Source of the DNA: Rhodospirillales bacterium
GTDB taxonomy: Bacteria; Pseudomonadota; Alphaproteobacteria; QKFK01; SZUA-500
Length of the DNA stretch: 24,083 nt
Assembly: GCA_003252195.1 (NCBI GenBank)
Contig: QKFK01000020.1
Coordinates: 1 to 24,083, forward strand
Direction of reading: 5' to 3'
Shown piece by piece: positions 1-8,600 of the stretch. The notes below the pieces were generated by a model that was not told where the DNA came from, searched no databases, and saw only the letters and a program-made list of their open reading frames with translations. The position numbers and the translations under genes were made by a program. Positions within the stretch are counted from its first letter, which is position 1. Every line of letters begins with the position of its first letter.

Positions 1-740
1 GGAATATCAAACTCCATATCAGCATAAGCATCATAAGGCTGAGTTTTACGCAAATCCCACGCAACACCGCTTGCTCTCAAATTAGGCCCACTAAAACCCC
101 AATCGATAGCTTCTTCTTTATCAAACACACCAATATCAACCGTTCTTTGCTTAAAAATACGGTTATCATTCAACAAAGTTTCAATATCAGCTAGAATTTT
201 AGGAAATTCTTTATCTGCCCAATCATAAATATCTTGTAATAATTCTTCTGGCAAATCAGCTTTTACCCCACCTGGTCGGAAATAATTAGCGTGCATTCTA
301 GCACCCGAGGCTCTTTCATAAAAACCAAGCAATTTTTCACGTTGCTCAAAACCCCACAAAATTGGTGTCATACCACCTAAGTCTAATGCCATAGAAGTTA
401 CATTTAAAATGTGGTTCATAATGCGAGTAATCTCAGCATATAACACTCTAATATATTTAGCTCGCTTTGGAGCCTCTATACCGAGAAGCTTTTCAATCGC
501 TAAAACATATGTGTGCTCTTGATTTAATGGTGCAGTATAGTCAAGCCTATCAAAATAAGGCAAAGCTTGAATATAGGTTTTATTCTCGATTAACTTTTCT
601 GTTCCGCGGTGCAAAAAACCAACATGAGGATCTGCTCTTTGAACTACCTCGCCTTCTAAATCTAGCATTAAACGTAGAACACCATGTGTTGATGGGTGCT
701 GAGGTCCAAAGTTAAGGGTGTATAAATTATCATTACTCAT
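1..740 (-). CDS. nuoD: NADH-quinone oxidoreductase subunit D (5' part; 3' end cut by window edge)
   Basis: This is the 49-kDa subunit of the peripheral arm of respiratory complex I, which helps form the quinone pocket near cluster N2. About 246 N-terminal residues are visible and the frame runs off the left edge; the family is about 400 residues. The N-terminus carries the hallmark NFGPQHPSTHGVLRL, then DPHVGFLHRGTEKL, YFDRLDY and FERASGARMHANYFRPGG, all typical of alphaproteobacterial and mitochondrial NuoD/NDUFS2. I place the ATG at 738-740, so the gene overlaps the end of nuoC by 8 bases (ATGAGTAA), which suggests translational coupling. It is a separate gene, not the NuoCD fusion of enterobacteria. 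Identity is certain; only the missing 3' end is unknown. Confidence 0.96.
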   Translation of the reverse strand, partial: MSNDNLYTLNFGPQHPSTHGVLRLMLDLEGEVVQRADPHVGFLHRGTEKLIENKTYIQALPYFDRLDYTAPLNQEHTYVLAIEKLLGIEAPKRAKYIRVLYAEITRIMNHILNVTSMALDLGGMTPILWGFEQREKLLGFYERASGARMHANYFRPGGVKADLPEELLQDIYDWADKEFPKILADIETLLNDNRIFKQRTVDIGVFDKEEAIDWGFSGPNLRASGVAWDLRKTQPYDAYADMEFDI

Positions 741-1410
741 CTTTAGATACCTCACCCTCTAAATTAGCATCATCAATCTCATTTGATTTTGCCACGCCTG
801 CCAAATAACTTTCTTGAGATATATCCCCTGCCCATGGGCTTTCATAATCAAATGAGCGATATTGCTGAGTTAGTTTAACAGGCTCTTTAATCACCCTTTT
901 CTCATATTCATCGTATCTAACTTCAAAATACCCGCTTAAAGGAAAATCTTTACGCCCAGGATGGCCTTCAAAGTTATAGTCTGTTAAAATACGACGCATA
1001 TCTGGGTTACCAACAAACAAAACCCCATACATATCCCAACATTCTCGTTCATACCAACCCGCTGAAGCAAACAATGATGTCAGAGATTTAACATATTCAC
1101 CCTCGTCAATACGTAGTTTAACTCTAATTCTTTGATTAAGATTAATACTTAAAAGATGATAAACAACATCGAACCTTTTATCACGACCCAAATAATCTAC
1201 CGTGCAAATATCTAAAAGCTGCGTAAATTGGCAATTAGCATCTTCAACCAAAACACGCATAACATTTATCAATGAATCTGGCTTTATCTCAAGTGTTAAC
1301 TCTTGATTATTCACGACAGATTTTAGAATGTGTGAATGCAAAGACAACTCTATAACTTCACCTAAATCTTTTAACTCGCTATCTATTTTAGACTTTTTCT
1401 GCTCAGACAC
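733..1410 (-). CDS. nuoC: NADH-quinone oxidoreductase subunit C
   Basis: This is the 30-kDa peripheral-arm subunit of complex I, needed for assembly next to NuoD and NuoB. Family signatures are visible: ECWDMYGVLFVGNPDMRRIL in the central domain, followed by GHPGRKDFPLSGYFEVRYD, the strongly conserved C-terminal segment. The frame is open from a GTG at 1419 directly abutting the nuoB stop. I prefer the GTG at 1408-1410 (protein starts MSEQKKSK), because AGGTGG lies a few bases upstream of it. This gives 225 residues. The gene sits between nuoB and nuoD in an operon with almost no spacing. The family is certain; the start is moderately certain. Confidence 0.94.
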   Translation of the reverse strand: MSEQKKSKIDSELKDLGEVIELSLHSHILKSVVNNQELTLEIKPDSLINVMRVLVEDANCQFTQLLDICTVDYLGRDKRFDVVYHLLSINLNQRIRVKLRIDEGEYVKSLTSLFASAGWYERECWDMYGVLFVGNPDMRRILTDYNFEGHPGRKDFPLSGYFEVRYDEYEKRVIKEPVKLTQQYRSFDYESPWAGDISQESYLAGVAKSNEIDDANLEGEVSKDE

Positions 1411-1419
1411 GACACCCAC

Positions 1420-1926
1420 CTAGCGCTTTATAATTGTTTCTTTGCGATTAATCTTTTTTTGTAACTGCATAATTCCATACAAAAGAGCCTCAGCTGTCGG
1501 AGGACAACCAGGAACATAAATATCAACAGGAATAATTCTATCGCACCCTCTTACAACTGAATATGAATAATGATAATACCCACCACCATTAGCGCAAGAT
1601 CCCATAGATATTACCCACTTAGGTTCAGGCATTTGATCATATAATTTGCGAATTACAGGAGCCATTTTGTTAGTTAAAGTACCAGCTACAATCATAACAT
1701 CTGCTTGGCGTGGGCTTGGTCTAAACACAACCCCAAACTTATCTAAGTCATACCTAGCACAGCCTGTATGAATCATCTCAATTGCGCAACAAGCCAAACC
1801 AAATGTGAGAGGCCACATTGAGCCTGTTCTAGCCCAGTTAACCAATGCATCTGCAGAAGTGATTACGAAACCTTTTTCGGTTAGATTATGCCCAAGATAA
1901 TCAAGATATTTATCTTGTGATGGCAT
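1420..1926 (-). CDS. nuoB: NADH-quinone oxidoreductase subunit B
   Basis: This is the PSST-type subunit of complex I carrying the terminal 4Fe-4S cluster N2, which passes electrons to quinone. In the 168-residue form, the four cluster ligands are visible as the tandem Cys46-Cys47 (FGLACCAIEM), Cys111 (SMGSC) and Cys141 (VPGCPPTAEALLYG). A longer frame from an ATG at 1963-1965 would overlap nuoA by 31 bases and has no ribosome site. I chose the ATG at 1924-1926, 8 bases after the nuoA stop, which has a GGGAG upstream at a rather long spacing. It is cotranscribed with nuoA, nuoC and nuoD. The gene is complete and looks functional. Confidence 0.94.
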   Translation of the reverse strand: MPSQDKYLDYLGHNLTEKGFVITSADALVNWARTGSMWPLTFGLACCAIEMIHTGCARYDLDKFGVVFRPSPRQADVMIVAGTLTNKMAPVIRKLYDQMPEPKWVISMGSCANGGGYYHYSYSVVRGCDRIIPVDIYVPGCPPTAEALLYGIMQLQKKINRKETIIKR

Positions 1927-1934
1927 ATTATCAA

Positions 1935-2315
1935 TTACTCCCAATCTAACGCTCCCTTCTTCCATTCATACACAAATCCTGCGGTTAGAACACCTAAGAA
2001 CACCGCCATAGACCAGAAACCAAACAAACCAATTTCGCCTAAGGAAACTGCCCAAGGGAATAAAAATGCAATTTCGATATCAAAAATTATAAACAAGATA
2101 GCCACTAAATAATAACGTACATTAAAACGTATCTCATTATCACTCATAGCGTCAAAGCCACATTCATACGAAGATGTCTTTTCATCATCATTACCTCTAA
2201 TCTTAGCTATCTTAGATGAAAACACATATGAAAGCCCCAACCCCATAACAGCCATAGCAAACGCAATGATTAAAAGCATCAATATAGGTAGATAATTAAT
2301 TAAATAGTTTTCCAT
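1935..2315 (-). CDS. nuoA: NADH-quinone oxidoreductase subunit A
   Basis: This is a small membrane subunit of complex I and the first gene of the operon. The 126 residues show three hydrophobic helices (about 6-30, 68-90 and 95-115). Between the first and second lies the conserved loop motif SSYECGFDAM, followed by RFNVRYYLVAILFIIFDIE, diagnostic of NuoA/ND3. The length matches the family. The ATG at 2313-2315 has a modest GGTG ribosome site. A TATAAT-like box lies about 40 bases upstream, and the terminator of the preceding gene lies just beyond it, so the nuo operon probably begins here. Confidence 0.95.
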   Translation of the reverse strand: MENYLINYLPILMLLIIAFAMAVMGLGLSYVFSSKIAKIRGNDDEKTSSYECGFDAMSDNEIRFNVRYYLVAILFIIFDIEIAFLFPWAVSLGEIGLFGFWSMAVFLGVLTAGFVYEWKKGALDWE

Positions 2316-2352
2316 AAATCACCAATATAAAAAAATATAATTTATTCTAGTC

Positions 2353-2358
2353 ATTATA
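2353..2358 (-). promoter_or_regulatory. Probable -10 box for the nuo operon
   Basis: Read on the minus strand this is TATAAT, placed 38 bases before the nuoA ATG and just downstream of the preceding gene's terminator. No good -35 box is seen at the expected distance (GTGGTT with a 17-base spacer is weak). The call therefore rests on the -10 match and the position. Confidence 0.35.
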
Positions 2359-2394
2359 CTTAAATTTACAACCTTAACCACGAATATTTTTTAC

Positions 2395-2425
2395 AAAAAA
2401 AGCTCTCAATTATGAGAGCTTTTTG
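2395..2425 (-). terminator. Intrinsic terminator after the 2445-2780 gene
   Basis: Arms AGCTCTCA (2401-2408) and TGAGAGCT (2413-2420) close an ATTA loop. A:T pairs extend the stem, and the minus-strand transcript ends in a run of seven T. It lies 20 bases past the stop of the minus-strand gene and separates it from the nuo operon. Confidence 0.8.
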
Positions 2426-2444
2426 TAAAAATATATACTTTTTA

Positions 2445-2780
2445 CTATAAAGTAGGGAGATGTTCATCAGAAATAGGCAGTTTTTTAACCAATCTTACAG
2501 GAACATCATATTCTCTGATAACCTCATCTTTTTCAAATTCAACCATCAAAACTGTTGATACTTTAGCCAATGGCCCCCTTGCTTCTGGATGAATAAAATC
2601 TAAAGTGATAGAAAAACCTTTATTGCGATAGAACAATGCATGTTCATTTCCATCATAAACTATTCTTGGATCCTCAGGAGCGCCACTCCTTGCTCTAATG
2701 GCAAAAAGCAATTCACCATCAGCATTTTGCAAAATATCGTAAAACTCTTCCTGTTCAGGTTTAACCTGTTTATCTGACAT
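2445..2780 (-). CDS. Conserved hypothetical protein, VYDG-HAL small protein A
   Basis: I do not recognise this 111-residue protein. It has no signal peptide or membrane segment and is rich in acidic residues. It is a paralogue of the protein at 20913-21329. Both have an N-terminal Glu-Leu-rich segment, then the motif (I/V)VYDG..HAL (here residues 41-49), later an EF..D segment, and near the C-terminus a .Y(D/E)V...(V)(K/E)KLP(I/V)S segment (here 91-104). The start ATG at 2778-2780 has GGAG seven bases upstream. It is a single gene with its own terminator, so context says little about its job. It is probably a cytoplasmic small protein of a lineage-specific family. Confidence 0.75.
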   Translation of the reverse strand: MSDKQVKPEQEEFYDILQNADGELLFAIRARSGAPEDPRIVYDGNEHALFYRNKGFSITLDFIHPEARGPLAKVSTVLMVEFEKDEVIREYDVPVRLVKKLPISDEHLPTL

Positions 2781-2920
2781 TTAGAAACTCCGAATCACAC
2801 TTCTAGACAAAATCAATTTTATATAAGATTAGATGGCATTAAGAATAAATGCAAGAAAATTTCTATGATTAGAATGAATAAATTATATCTGCTACATAAG
2901 TAGCACTCATAACAGATAAA

Positions 2921-3322
2921 TCACCATAAATCAGAGCGATAGTAATAATTATCATAATCACCGTTATCTCTAACTACAACGGCACTATTACCATAGCGAT
3001 ATGATGGATCTAATTCTTTTCTATCAGCAAAAAATTGCTTCTTTTCTGCTTCTTGAAGCGCAATAGGTTCGCCAGTATTTTGATTCATCCTAGCTCTTTC
3101 GCCCCAGTTAGACCCTGCTTTAGCACCAACAAAGCCACCAAGAGCTGACATAACAGCACCCATTGTGCCACCCATCTGACTACCAATTATTGCACCACCA
3201 ACACCACCAATAACGGCGCCGAATTCTTGTTGATTAGAGCGCACAGGTCTATCTTCCATCATAGCACAACCGCTAAGGAACCCGATGAGCAAACAATATG
3301 TAAGGACTTTTCTACTTTTCAT
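2921..3322 (-). CDS. Glycine-zipper outer-membrane lipoprotein (17-kDa antigen-like)
   Basis: This is a predicted 133-residue lipoprotein. The N-terminus is a type II signal peptide: a short basic start, the hydrophobic core VLTYCLLIGFL, and the lipobox LSGC with the acylated Cys near residue 19. Residues about 34-72 form a glycine zipper (FGAVIGGVGGAIIGSQMGG, then GALGG-like repeats), as in the Rickettsia 17-kDa surface antigen and SlyB-type proteins that span or line the outer membrane. The C-terminal part is polar and tyrosine-rich (DYDNYYYRSDLW). I chose the ATG at 3320-3322, which has AGG seven bases upstream, over a TTG six bases earlier. The exact role is unknown; envelope structure is the usual inference. 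Confidence 0.8.
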   Translation of the reverse strand: MKSRKVLTYCLLIGFLSGCAMMEDRPVRSNQQEFGAVIGGVGGAIIGSQMGGTMGAVMSALGGFVGAKAGSNWGERARMNQNTGEPIALQEAEKKQFFADRKELDPSYRYGNSAVVVRDNGDYDNYYYRSDLW

Positions 3323-3453
3323 AAACAAACCTAATACATCTATATAGATTAGGATAGCAAGTGTTTATTAACAAAGGGTAAGCATTTTTTGTTATTTTTT
3401 GTTATATTTAAGTAACCAGATTAATATTTTAAAATCAAAAGAATCATGGTTTT

Positions 3454-3894
3454 CTATTTATTTTCAAACAGATTCTTAATTACACATTTAAGATTTTCAT
3501 ACATTGAATTATATTCAGCTTTAATGACATCACCAGCCCCAACCCACATAAATTGTGAATGTTCATTAGAAATTTTTTATTTTAGTAACATCGGATTCAT
3601 TTTTAGCTTTAATCAAATATGTAAAAAAAACAGGCGATAAGCATCATCTCCTTTAACCTTAATATAGTTGCTGCGCTGCACATAAGCTCTTTTACAACCG
3701 CTACATCTATATTATTTTTTCTTTTGCTTATCTAACTACCGCCTCAAGTGGTGTTTCTGTGTATTTAACCTTACCTGCAGGCACTGACCACACACCAGCC
3801 CCGTGTCACTATTATCTGAGCGCTTAGCTATAAAAACCTTGCCATTACTCAGCAAAATTAACTCTACAGACACTCTATAATTTGTATAAACCAT
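3454..3894 (-). pseudogene. NUDIX hydrolase pseudogene
   Basis: This is a decayed NUDIX hydrolase gene, readable only by switching frames. It starts well: ATG at 3892-3894 with an AGG upstream, then a strand reading RVSVELILLSNGKVFIAKRS. A frameshift near 3797-3805 is needed to continue as GVWSVPAGKVKYTETPLEAVVR. In this stretch the NUDIX box GX5EX7RE loses its first catalytic Glu, because the codon after Arg is TAA. Further shifts are needed to read NIDVAVVKEL, NYIKVKGDDAYRLFF, YLIKAKNESDVTK and finally NEHSQFMWVGAGDVIKAEYN to a stop at 3454-3456. With at least four lesions it cannot encode an active enzyme. The former substrate is unknown; the layout resembles MutT-like housecleaning hydrolases. 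Confidence 0.85.
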
Positions 3895-3911
3895 TAAAAA
3901 CCTAACCAATT

Positions 3912-3944
3912 ATAAAGGCGGATGAAAAAATCAACCGCCTTTAT
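3912..3944 (-). terminator. Terminator-like hairpin after the ferritin gene
   Basis: A 10-bp perfect stem, ATAAAGGCGG (3912-3921) with CCGCCTTTAT (3935-3944), closes a 13-base loop 27 bases past the ferritin stop. Only a short T-rich stretch follows on the minus strand, so termination is likely but not textbook. Confidence 0.6.
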
Positions 3945-3970
3945 TACAAAATATTCAAAACACCTAAGAA

Positions 3971-4495
3971 TTAAGCTGTAGCAGTTCCAGCAGTACTTAA
4001 TAATTGAGTATTAAATTGTTCTACTTCCCTATCAAGGAAGAAAAGACCACGCTTATCTTCTCCAGCTAACCTAAATTTATCTAAAATTTTACGGAAGTTA
4101 GCCTCTTCTTCAATTTGCTCTGTAATAAAGAATTGAACAAAATTAAAAGTTGAGAAGTCTTTATCTTCAAATGAAACAGCCGCAATATTATTGATGCGTG
4201 AAGTTACTTCTTTTTCATGTTCTAAAGATTTTTCAAATACTTCTAACAATGATTTATATTCAGTAGCTGGAGCATCAATTGCGCCAACTAAAGGGCACTC
4301 ATCTTTTTCTGCAATATAATCAAAAAACTTATTCATATGCACCAACTCTTCTTGTGCTTGACGACGGAAGAATGCTGAGCATCCTGGATAACCGTTATAG
4401 TCACACCAAGAACTCATTTGTAAATATATATTTGATGAAAAAAACTCAAAATTGATTTGAGAGTTCAACACATCTAAAACCTTTTTATTCAACAT
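3971..4495 (-). CDS. ftnA: Bacterial non-haem ferritin
   Basis: This is an iron-storage ferritin that oxidises Fe(II) and stores it as a mineral inside a 24-subunit shell in the cytoplasm. The 174 residues match FtnA in length. The ferroxidase ligands fall at the classical positions: Glu17, Glu50, His53, Glu94 and Gln127. The third-site acids Glu49, Glu126, Glu129 and Glu130 are also present (REAQEELVH-like QAQEELVH and TEQIEEE). It is therefore an intact, haem-free ferritin and not a bacterioferritin. AAGGGA precedes the ATG by eight bases. It lies 28 bases after the MIF-family gene and is probably cotranscribed with it. The C-terminus ends in a small Ala/Thr-rich tail of no obvious meaning. 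Confidence 0.95.
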   Translation of the reverse strand: MLNKKVLDVLNSQINFEFFSSNIYLQMSSWCDYNGYPGCSAFFRRQAQEELVHMNKFFDYIAEKDECPLVGAIDAPATEYKSLLEVFEKSLEHEKEVTSRINNIAAVSFEDKDFSTFNFVQFFITEQIEEEANFRKILDKFRLAGEDKRGLFFLDREVEQFNTQLLSTAGTATA

Positions 4496-4523
4496 TTTTA
4501 TTATCCCTTATGTTTCTTAATAT

Positions 4524-4868
4524 TTAAAATGTTGAGCCGTTCCAGCCCCACATATTCCCTTTAGCATTAGCAAACTCAATATAAATGCGATTAGCATCTA
4601 CACCTGCATTTGCTGATAAATATGAACAAATAGCATCTGAAAAAACGCTAGTATTACCCTCTGGAAGACCTATACTTTTTAGCTCAACATAGGCGCAAGG
4701 ATTAGAACTACCTGCTAATATTAAAGATGGGTTAACCTCAACCACAGCCATAACATAGCTCTCAGGCTTACCTAAAACTTTAGCCACTTCCTTAGAAATA
4801 CCCTCTGATAATTCCTTAACTTTATCAGCATCCATTTGCTTATTTGCAACAACTTTTACAAAAGGCAT
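4524..4868 (-). CDS. MIF-family tautomerase (phenylpyruvate tautomerase-like)
   Basis: This 114-residue protein belongs to the macrophage migration inhibitory factor family of the tautomerase superfamily, which form trimers using the N-terminal proline as catalytic base. Pro follows the initiator Met. The conserved Lys in GKPESY lies near residue 33, and GSSNPCAYVELKSIG and the C-terminal NMWGWNGSTF match MIF closely. The CxxC oxidoreductase motif of mammalian MIF (CALC) is reduced to a single Cys (CAYV), so only tautomerase-type activity is expected. A strong AAGGAGGG ribosome site precedes the ATG. It lies upstream of ferritin in the same operon. Whether it acts on host cells or in bacterial metabolism cannot be told from sequence. 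Confidence 0.9.
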   Translation of the reverse strand: MPFVKVVANKQMDADKVKELSEGISKEVAKVLGKPESYVMAVVEVNPSLILAGSSNPCAYVELKSIGLPEGNTSVFSDAICSYLSANAGVDANRIYIEFANAKGNMWGWNGSTF

Positions 4869-4938
4869 TATACCCTCCTTAAGATATTTTGTTTAATGCA
4901 GAAATAATAAACCAATTAAGATTTTTTATAAATATCTT

Positions 4939-5553
4939 TTATGAACATAATAACAAGGCTTGTGGTTTTTTATCATTTATACCCATATGAAACAGCATTT
5001 CATCATTGCTATAAATATCCCTACCTTTATCATCATGCTTAAAATCTTTTTCAAACCACGGGTTTAGGACATAAAAATTATTTTCATCATACTCCTGCAC
5101 ACACACCCAGTGAGCAGCCTCACCTTCATAAGTTAAAACAATTGGCACATAACCAGAGTCAATGTAGTTTTTAACCTCATCTATAGTTATTGGCGTTGCA
5201 TCATCTCGCATTTCAACTTCATCAGTTTTATGTGCGTGCAACAAATCATGCTCCATAATCATCTTCATAATCTCTCGCTGAGCCTCATTATTAGTCCAAG
5301 CAGAAAACATTTCATCATGACGATAAAGCACTAACTTTGTTTTATACCCCCTTTTTGACGCACTAAGCATAAGCCCCTGAGGAGACGAGCCAGCCTTACT
5401 ACCATCGTCTGCCATATGCACAGTATTAGCCTCTTTCCATATAAGATATTCGTCTAATTTATTTGCTTTGTAATTACTATTTACTATCGCCATAACCATC
5501 ATTAAAGCTGATGGACCACAAGTAAAGTCAGATGTTTGATTATATATTAACAT
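4939..5553 (-). CDS. Peptidase C39-like papain-fold protein
   Basis: This is a 204-residue protein of the C39-like cysteine peptidase group. The N-terminus carries the catalytic pattern QTSDFTCGPSALMMVM, with Gln6 as probable oxyanion residue and Cys12 as nucleophile. The matching His is in AAHWVCV (near residue 150) and the third residue in YVLNPWF. There is no signal peptide, membrane domain or ABC transporter part, so it is not a bacteriocin exporter. It resembles the stand-alone C39-like proteins sometimes found near RimK/GNAT genes, but none is present here. The substrate is unknown. GGGGA precedes the ATG. The gene is divergent from the Aas-type fusion. Family assignment is good; activity as a peptidase is inferred. 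Confidence 0.8.
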   Translation of the reverse strand: MLIYNQTSDFTCGPSALMMVMAIVNSNYKANKLDEYLIWKEANTVHMADDGSKAGSSPQGLMLSASKRGYKTKLVLYRHDEMFSAWTNNEAQREIMKMIMEHDLLHAHKTDEVEMRDDATPITIDEVKNYIDSGYVPIVLTYEGEAAHWVCVQEYDENNFYVLNPWFEKDFKHDDKGRDIYSNDEMLFHMGINDKKPQALLLCS

Positions 5554-5660
5554 AACAATTCCCCATAAAAATTCACAGGCTAAACTTATATCTTCAAATA
5601 AGATTTTTTATATAATATACTCCTTTGATTGTGATTATAACAAAAATATTTATTGGACAC

Positions 5661-8600
5661 ATGAATATGGAAGAAAAAGAACAAGTATCTATACTAAGAT
5701 TATTGACAACAAAGCGTTTTAGCCCTTTATTTTTCGTGCAATTTTTAGGCGCTTTTAATGATAATTTCTTTAAAAATGCCCTTATTATTATGATAACCTA
5801 TTCTTCAATAGTTAATAGCTCTTTACGACCAGAAATGATGGTAACTATAGCTAGTGGATTATTTATTCTTCCATTCTTTTTATTCTCAGCCACGGCTGGT
5901 GTTATTGCAGATAAATTGCCAAAAACAAAATTGGTTAGAATTATTAAACTAGCAGAAGTTATAATCATGTCACTTGCTTGTATTGGTTTTATTACAAGCA
6001 GTATTAACATGTTGATGGCTGTATTATTTCTTATGGGGACTCAATCTGCATTCTTCGGGCCTGTTAAATACGGTATTTTACCTGAATTACTTGACGAAAA
6101 AGAACTCATGGGTGGTAACTCAGTAATTAGTGCTGCAACTTTTATATCTATATTGTTAGGAACAATTGCAGGTGGCGTCCTTTCTACAACAGAAAACGGT
6201 AAATTCATTGTATCAGCAACAATCATAATCATTGCTTCTCTTGGTTATCTTGCAAGTAAATATGTGCCAGAAATACCTAGTAGCAACGACCGCCTTAAGC
6301 TTAGATATGATTTTATTAAAGAAACAACACGAATTGTTAGATCAGCATCAAAAAAACGTACTTTGTTTTTATCTATTATGGGAATTTCATGGGCTTGGTT
6401 TATTGGAGCAACCTTCCTATCTCAATTACCCTCATACGTTAAAGGCACAATTGGTGGAAACGAAGAAATCGTAACCCTATTTTTAAGCTTATTTTCGATT
6501 GGTGTTGGCTTAGGCTCAATTGTATGTAACAAATTAGTAAAAGGATTTATCGATGCTACATATGTGCCTATAGCTGCTGTTGTTATGGGTGTTTTCACAA
6601 TAGATTTTTACTTTGCATCAAAAATGATTCCATATCATATGGAATATATTGGTATTTCAGAGCTAACTTCATATTTCAATGGCTGGAGAGTATTACTTGA
6701 TTGCTTTATCATAGCTTTTGCATGTGGTATATATATTGTACCTCTATATGTTATCTTACAGGCTAAATCAAAACCAAAGACACGTTCTCAAACCATTGCG
6801 GCAAACAACATAATCAATGCTCTCTTCATGGTATTATCAGCTATTTATTGTAGTGTTATGCTTTGGCTGGGTTTAAGCGTAGAATTCATATTCCTAGCGC
6901 TCGGTATTTTTTCACTAGCTGTATCAATATACATTTGTGGGATTCTTCCTAAAGAACTTCTTATATCTTTTGCAAGAGCAATATTAAGTCTTTGTTTTAA
7001 AGTAAAAGTTGAGAATTTGGATATTCTTAAATCAAACAATGAAAGATATATTATTGTTGCTAACCACACATCTTTCTTAGATGCAATTTTGCTAGTTGCG
7101 TTTATTCCTCGTGACTTTATGTTTGCAATTAACACCAATGTTGCACAAAGCTGGTGGGTAAGACCATTCCTGCATTTATCTGAAACTTATTCACTTGACC
7201 CAACTAATCCATTCTCACTAAAAGGGCTTATTGAAGAGGTTAGAAAAGGTAAATCTGCAGTTATCTTCCCTGAAGGACGTATCACAACAACTGGCTCTTT
7301 AATGAAAATATATGAAGGACCTGGTTTAGTTGCAGATAAATCTGACACCAAAATTTTGCCTATAAGAATTGAAGGTGCTCAATATTCTTATTTTTCACAC
7401 CTTAAAGGTAAAGTTAGAAGAGTTCCATTCCCTAAAATCACTCTAACAATTTTGGAGCCTCATTGCTTTAAGGTCCCAAATGTTGTAATCGGTCGTGATA
7501 GACGTCAGATTGCCAGCTTAATGTTATATGATGTAATGACAAAAATGGCATTCGAGAGTAGTCGTTACAAAAGAACATTATTTAACTCCCTTTTAGATAG
7601 TGCTCATATACACTCTATAAAACGCAATGTACTAGAAGACACAAATCGTCGCCCACTTACATATAAAAAATTAATAACAGCATGCTTTGTATTAGGTGGA
7701 GCAATAAAGAAAATCACTGAGGGTGACAAATATGTTGGCTTAATGCTACCCAATGTCAATGCTTCTGCTGTTACTTTCTTTGCTATGCAGGCATTTGGAA
7801 TAACACCTGCCATGATTAACTTCACATCAGGTATTTCTAGTGTAATATCTTCATGCAAAACATCTGTACTAAAACATGTTATAACCTCTAGAGATTTTAT
7901 AGAAAAAGCAAATCTCTCAGAGTTAATCACTCATATTGAAGATGAAGGCATTGAGCTTGTATATCTAGAAGACGTAAAAGCAGAGTTATCTATATCATCT
8001 AAATTACTAGGATTAGCAAGAAGTCTTGCACCAAGAATATCTTACAACCTATTAAACAAAGAACGTAGCTTTGAAGATCCTGCTGTTGTGTTGTTTACAT
8101 CTGGCTCAGAAGGAACTCCAAAAGCTGTTGTACTTTCTCATAAGAACATTCAGGCAAATAGATGTCAAGCAGCTGCCGTTATAGATTTTGGGCCATCTGA
8201 CACAGTGTTTAACGCCTTACCTTTATTCCATTCATTTGGTTTAACTGCTGGCTTAATGCTACCAATTCTAAACGGAGCAAAGACATTCTTATACCCTACT
8301 CCGCTTCACTATCGTATTATACCTGAAATGGTATATGACACGAACGCAACCATTGTATTTGGTACAGATACATTCTTATCTGGATATGCTAAGTTTGCGA
8401 GCCCATATGATTTCTATGCAGCAAGGTATATTGTTGCAGGTGCCGAAAAACTAAAAGACAGCACCAGAACATTATGGATGAATAAATTTGGTATTAGAAT
8501 ACTTGAGGGATATGGGGCAACCGAAACTTCTCCAATTATATCAATCAACACACCAATGCGTTCACAAACAGGAACCGTAGGTCGCCCTCTACCTGGAATT

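Noticed and set aside
1927..1965. Longer nuoB start overlapping nuoA by 31 bases
   Set aside because: There is no ribosome site, and the resulting N-terminus is simply the out-of-frame 3' end of nuoA.
2890..2905. Small hairpin TGCTAC/GTAGCA after the lipoprotein gene
   Set aside because: The stem is only 6 bp and no T run follows on the minus strand; too weak to call a terminator.
3384..3403. Tandem ATTTTTTGTT, two copies, upstream of the lipoprotein gene
   Set aside because: Short and AT-rich; likely chance or simple slippage with no link to a promoter that I can see.
3446..3640. 64-codon plus-strand open frame
   Set aside because: It is antisense to the NUDIX pseudogene, whose reverse-strand segments are clearly recognisable; it has no ribosome site and no protein-like features.
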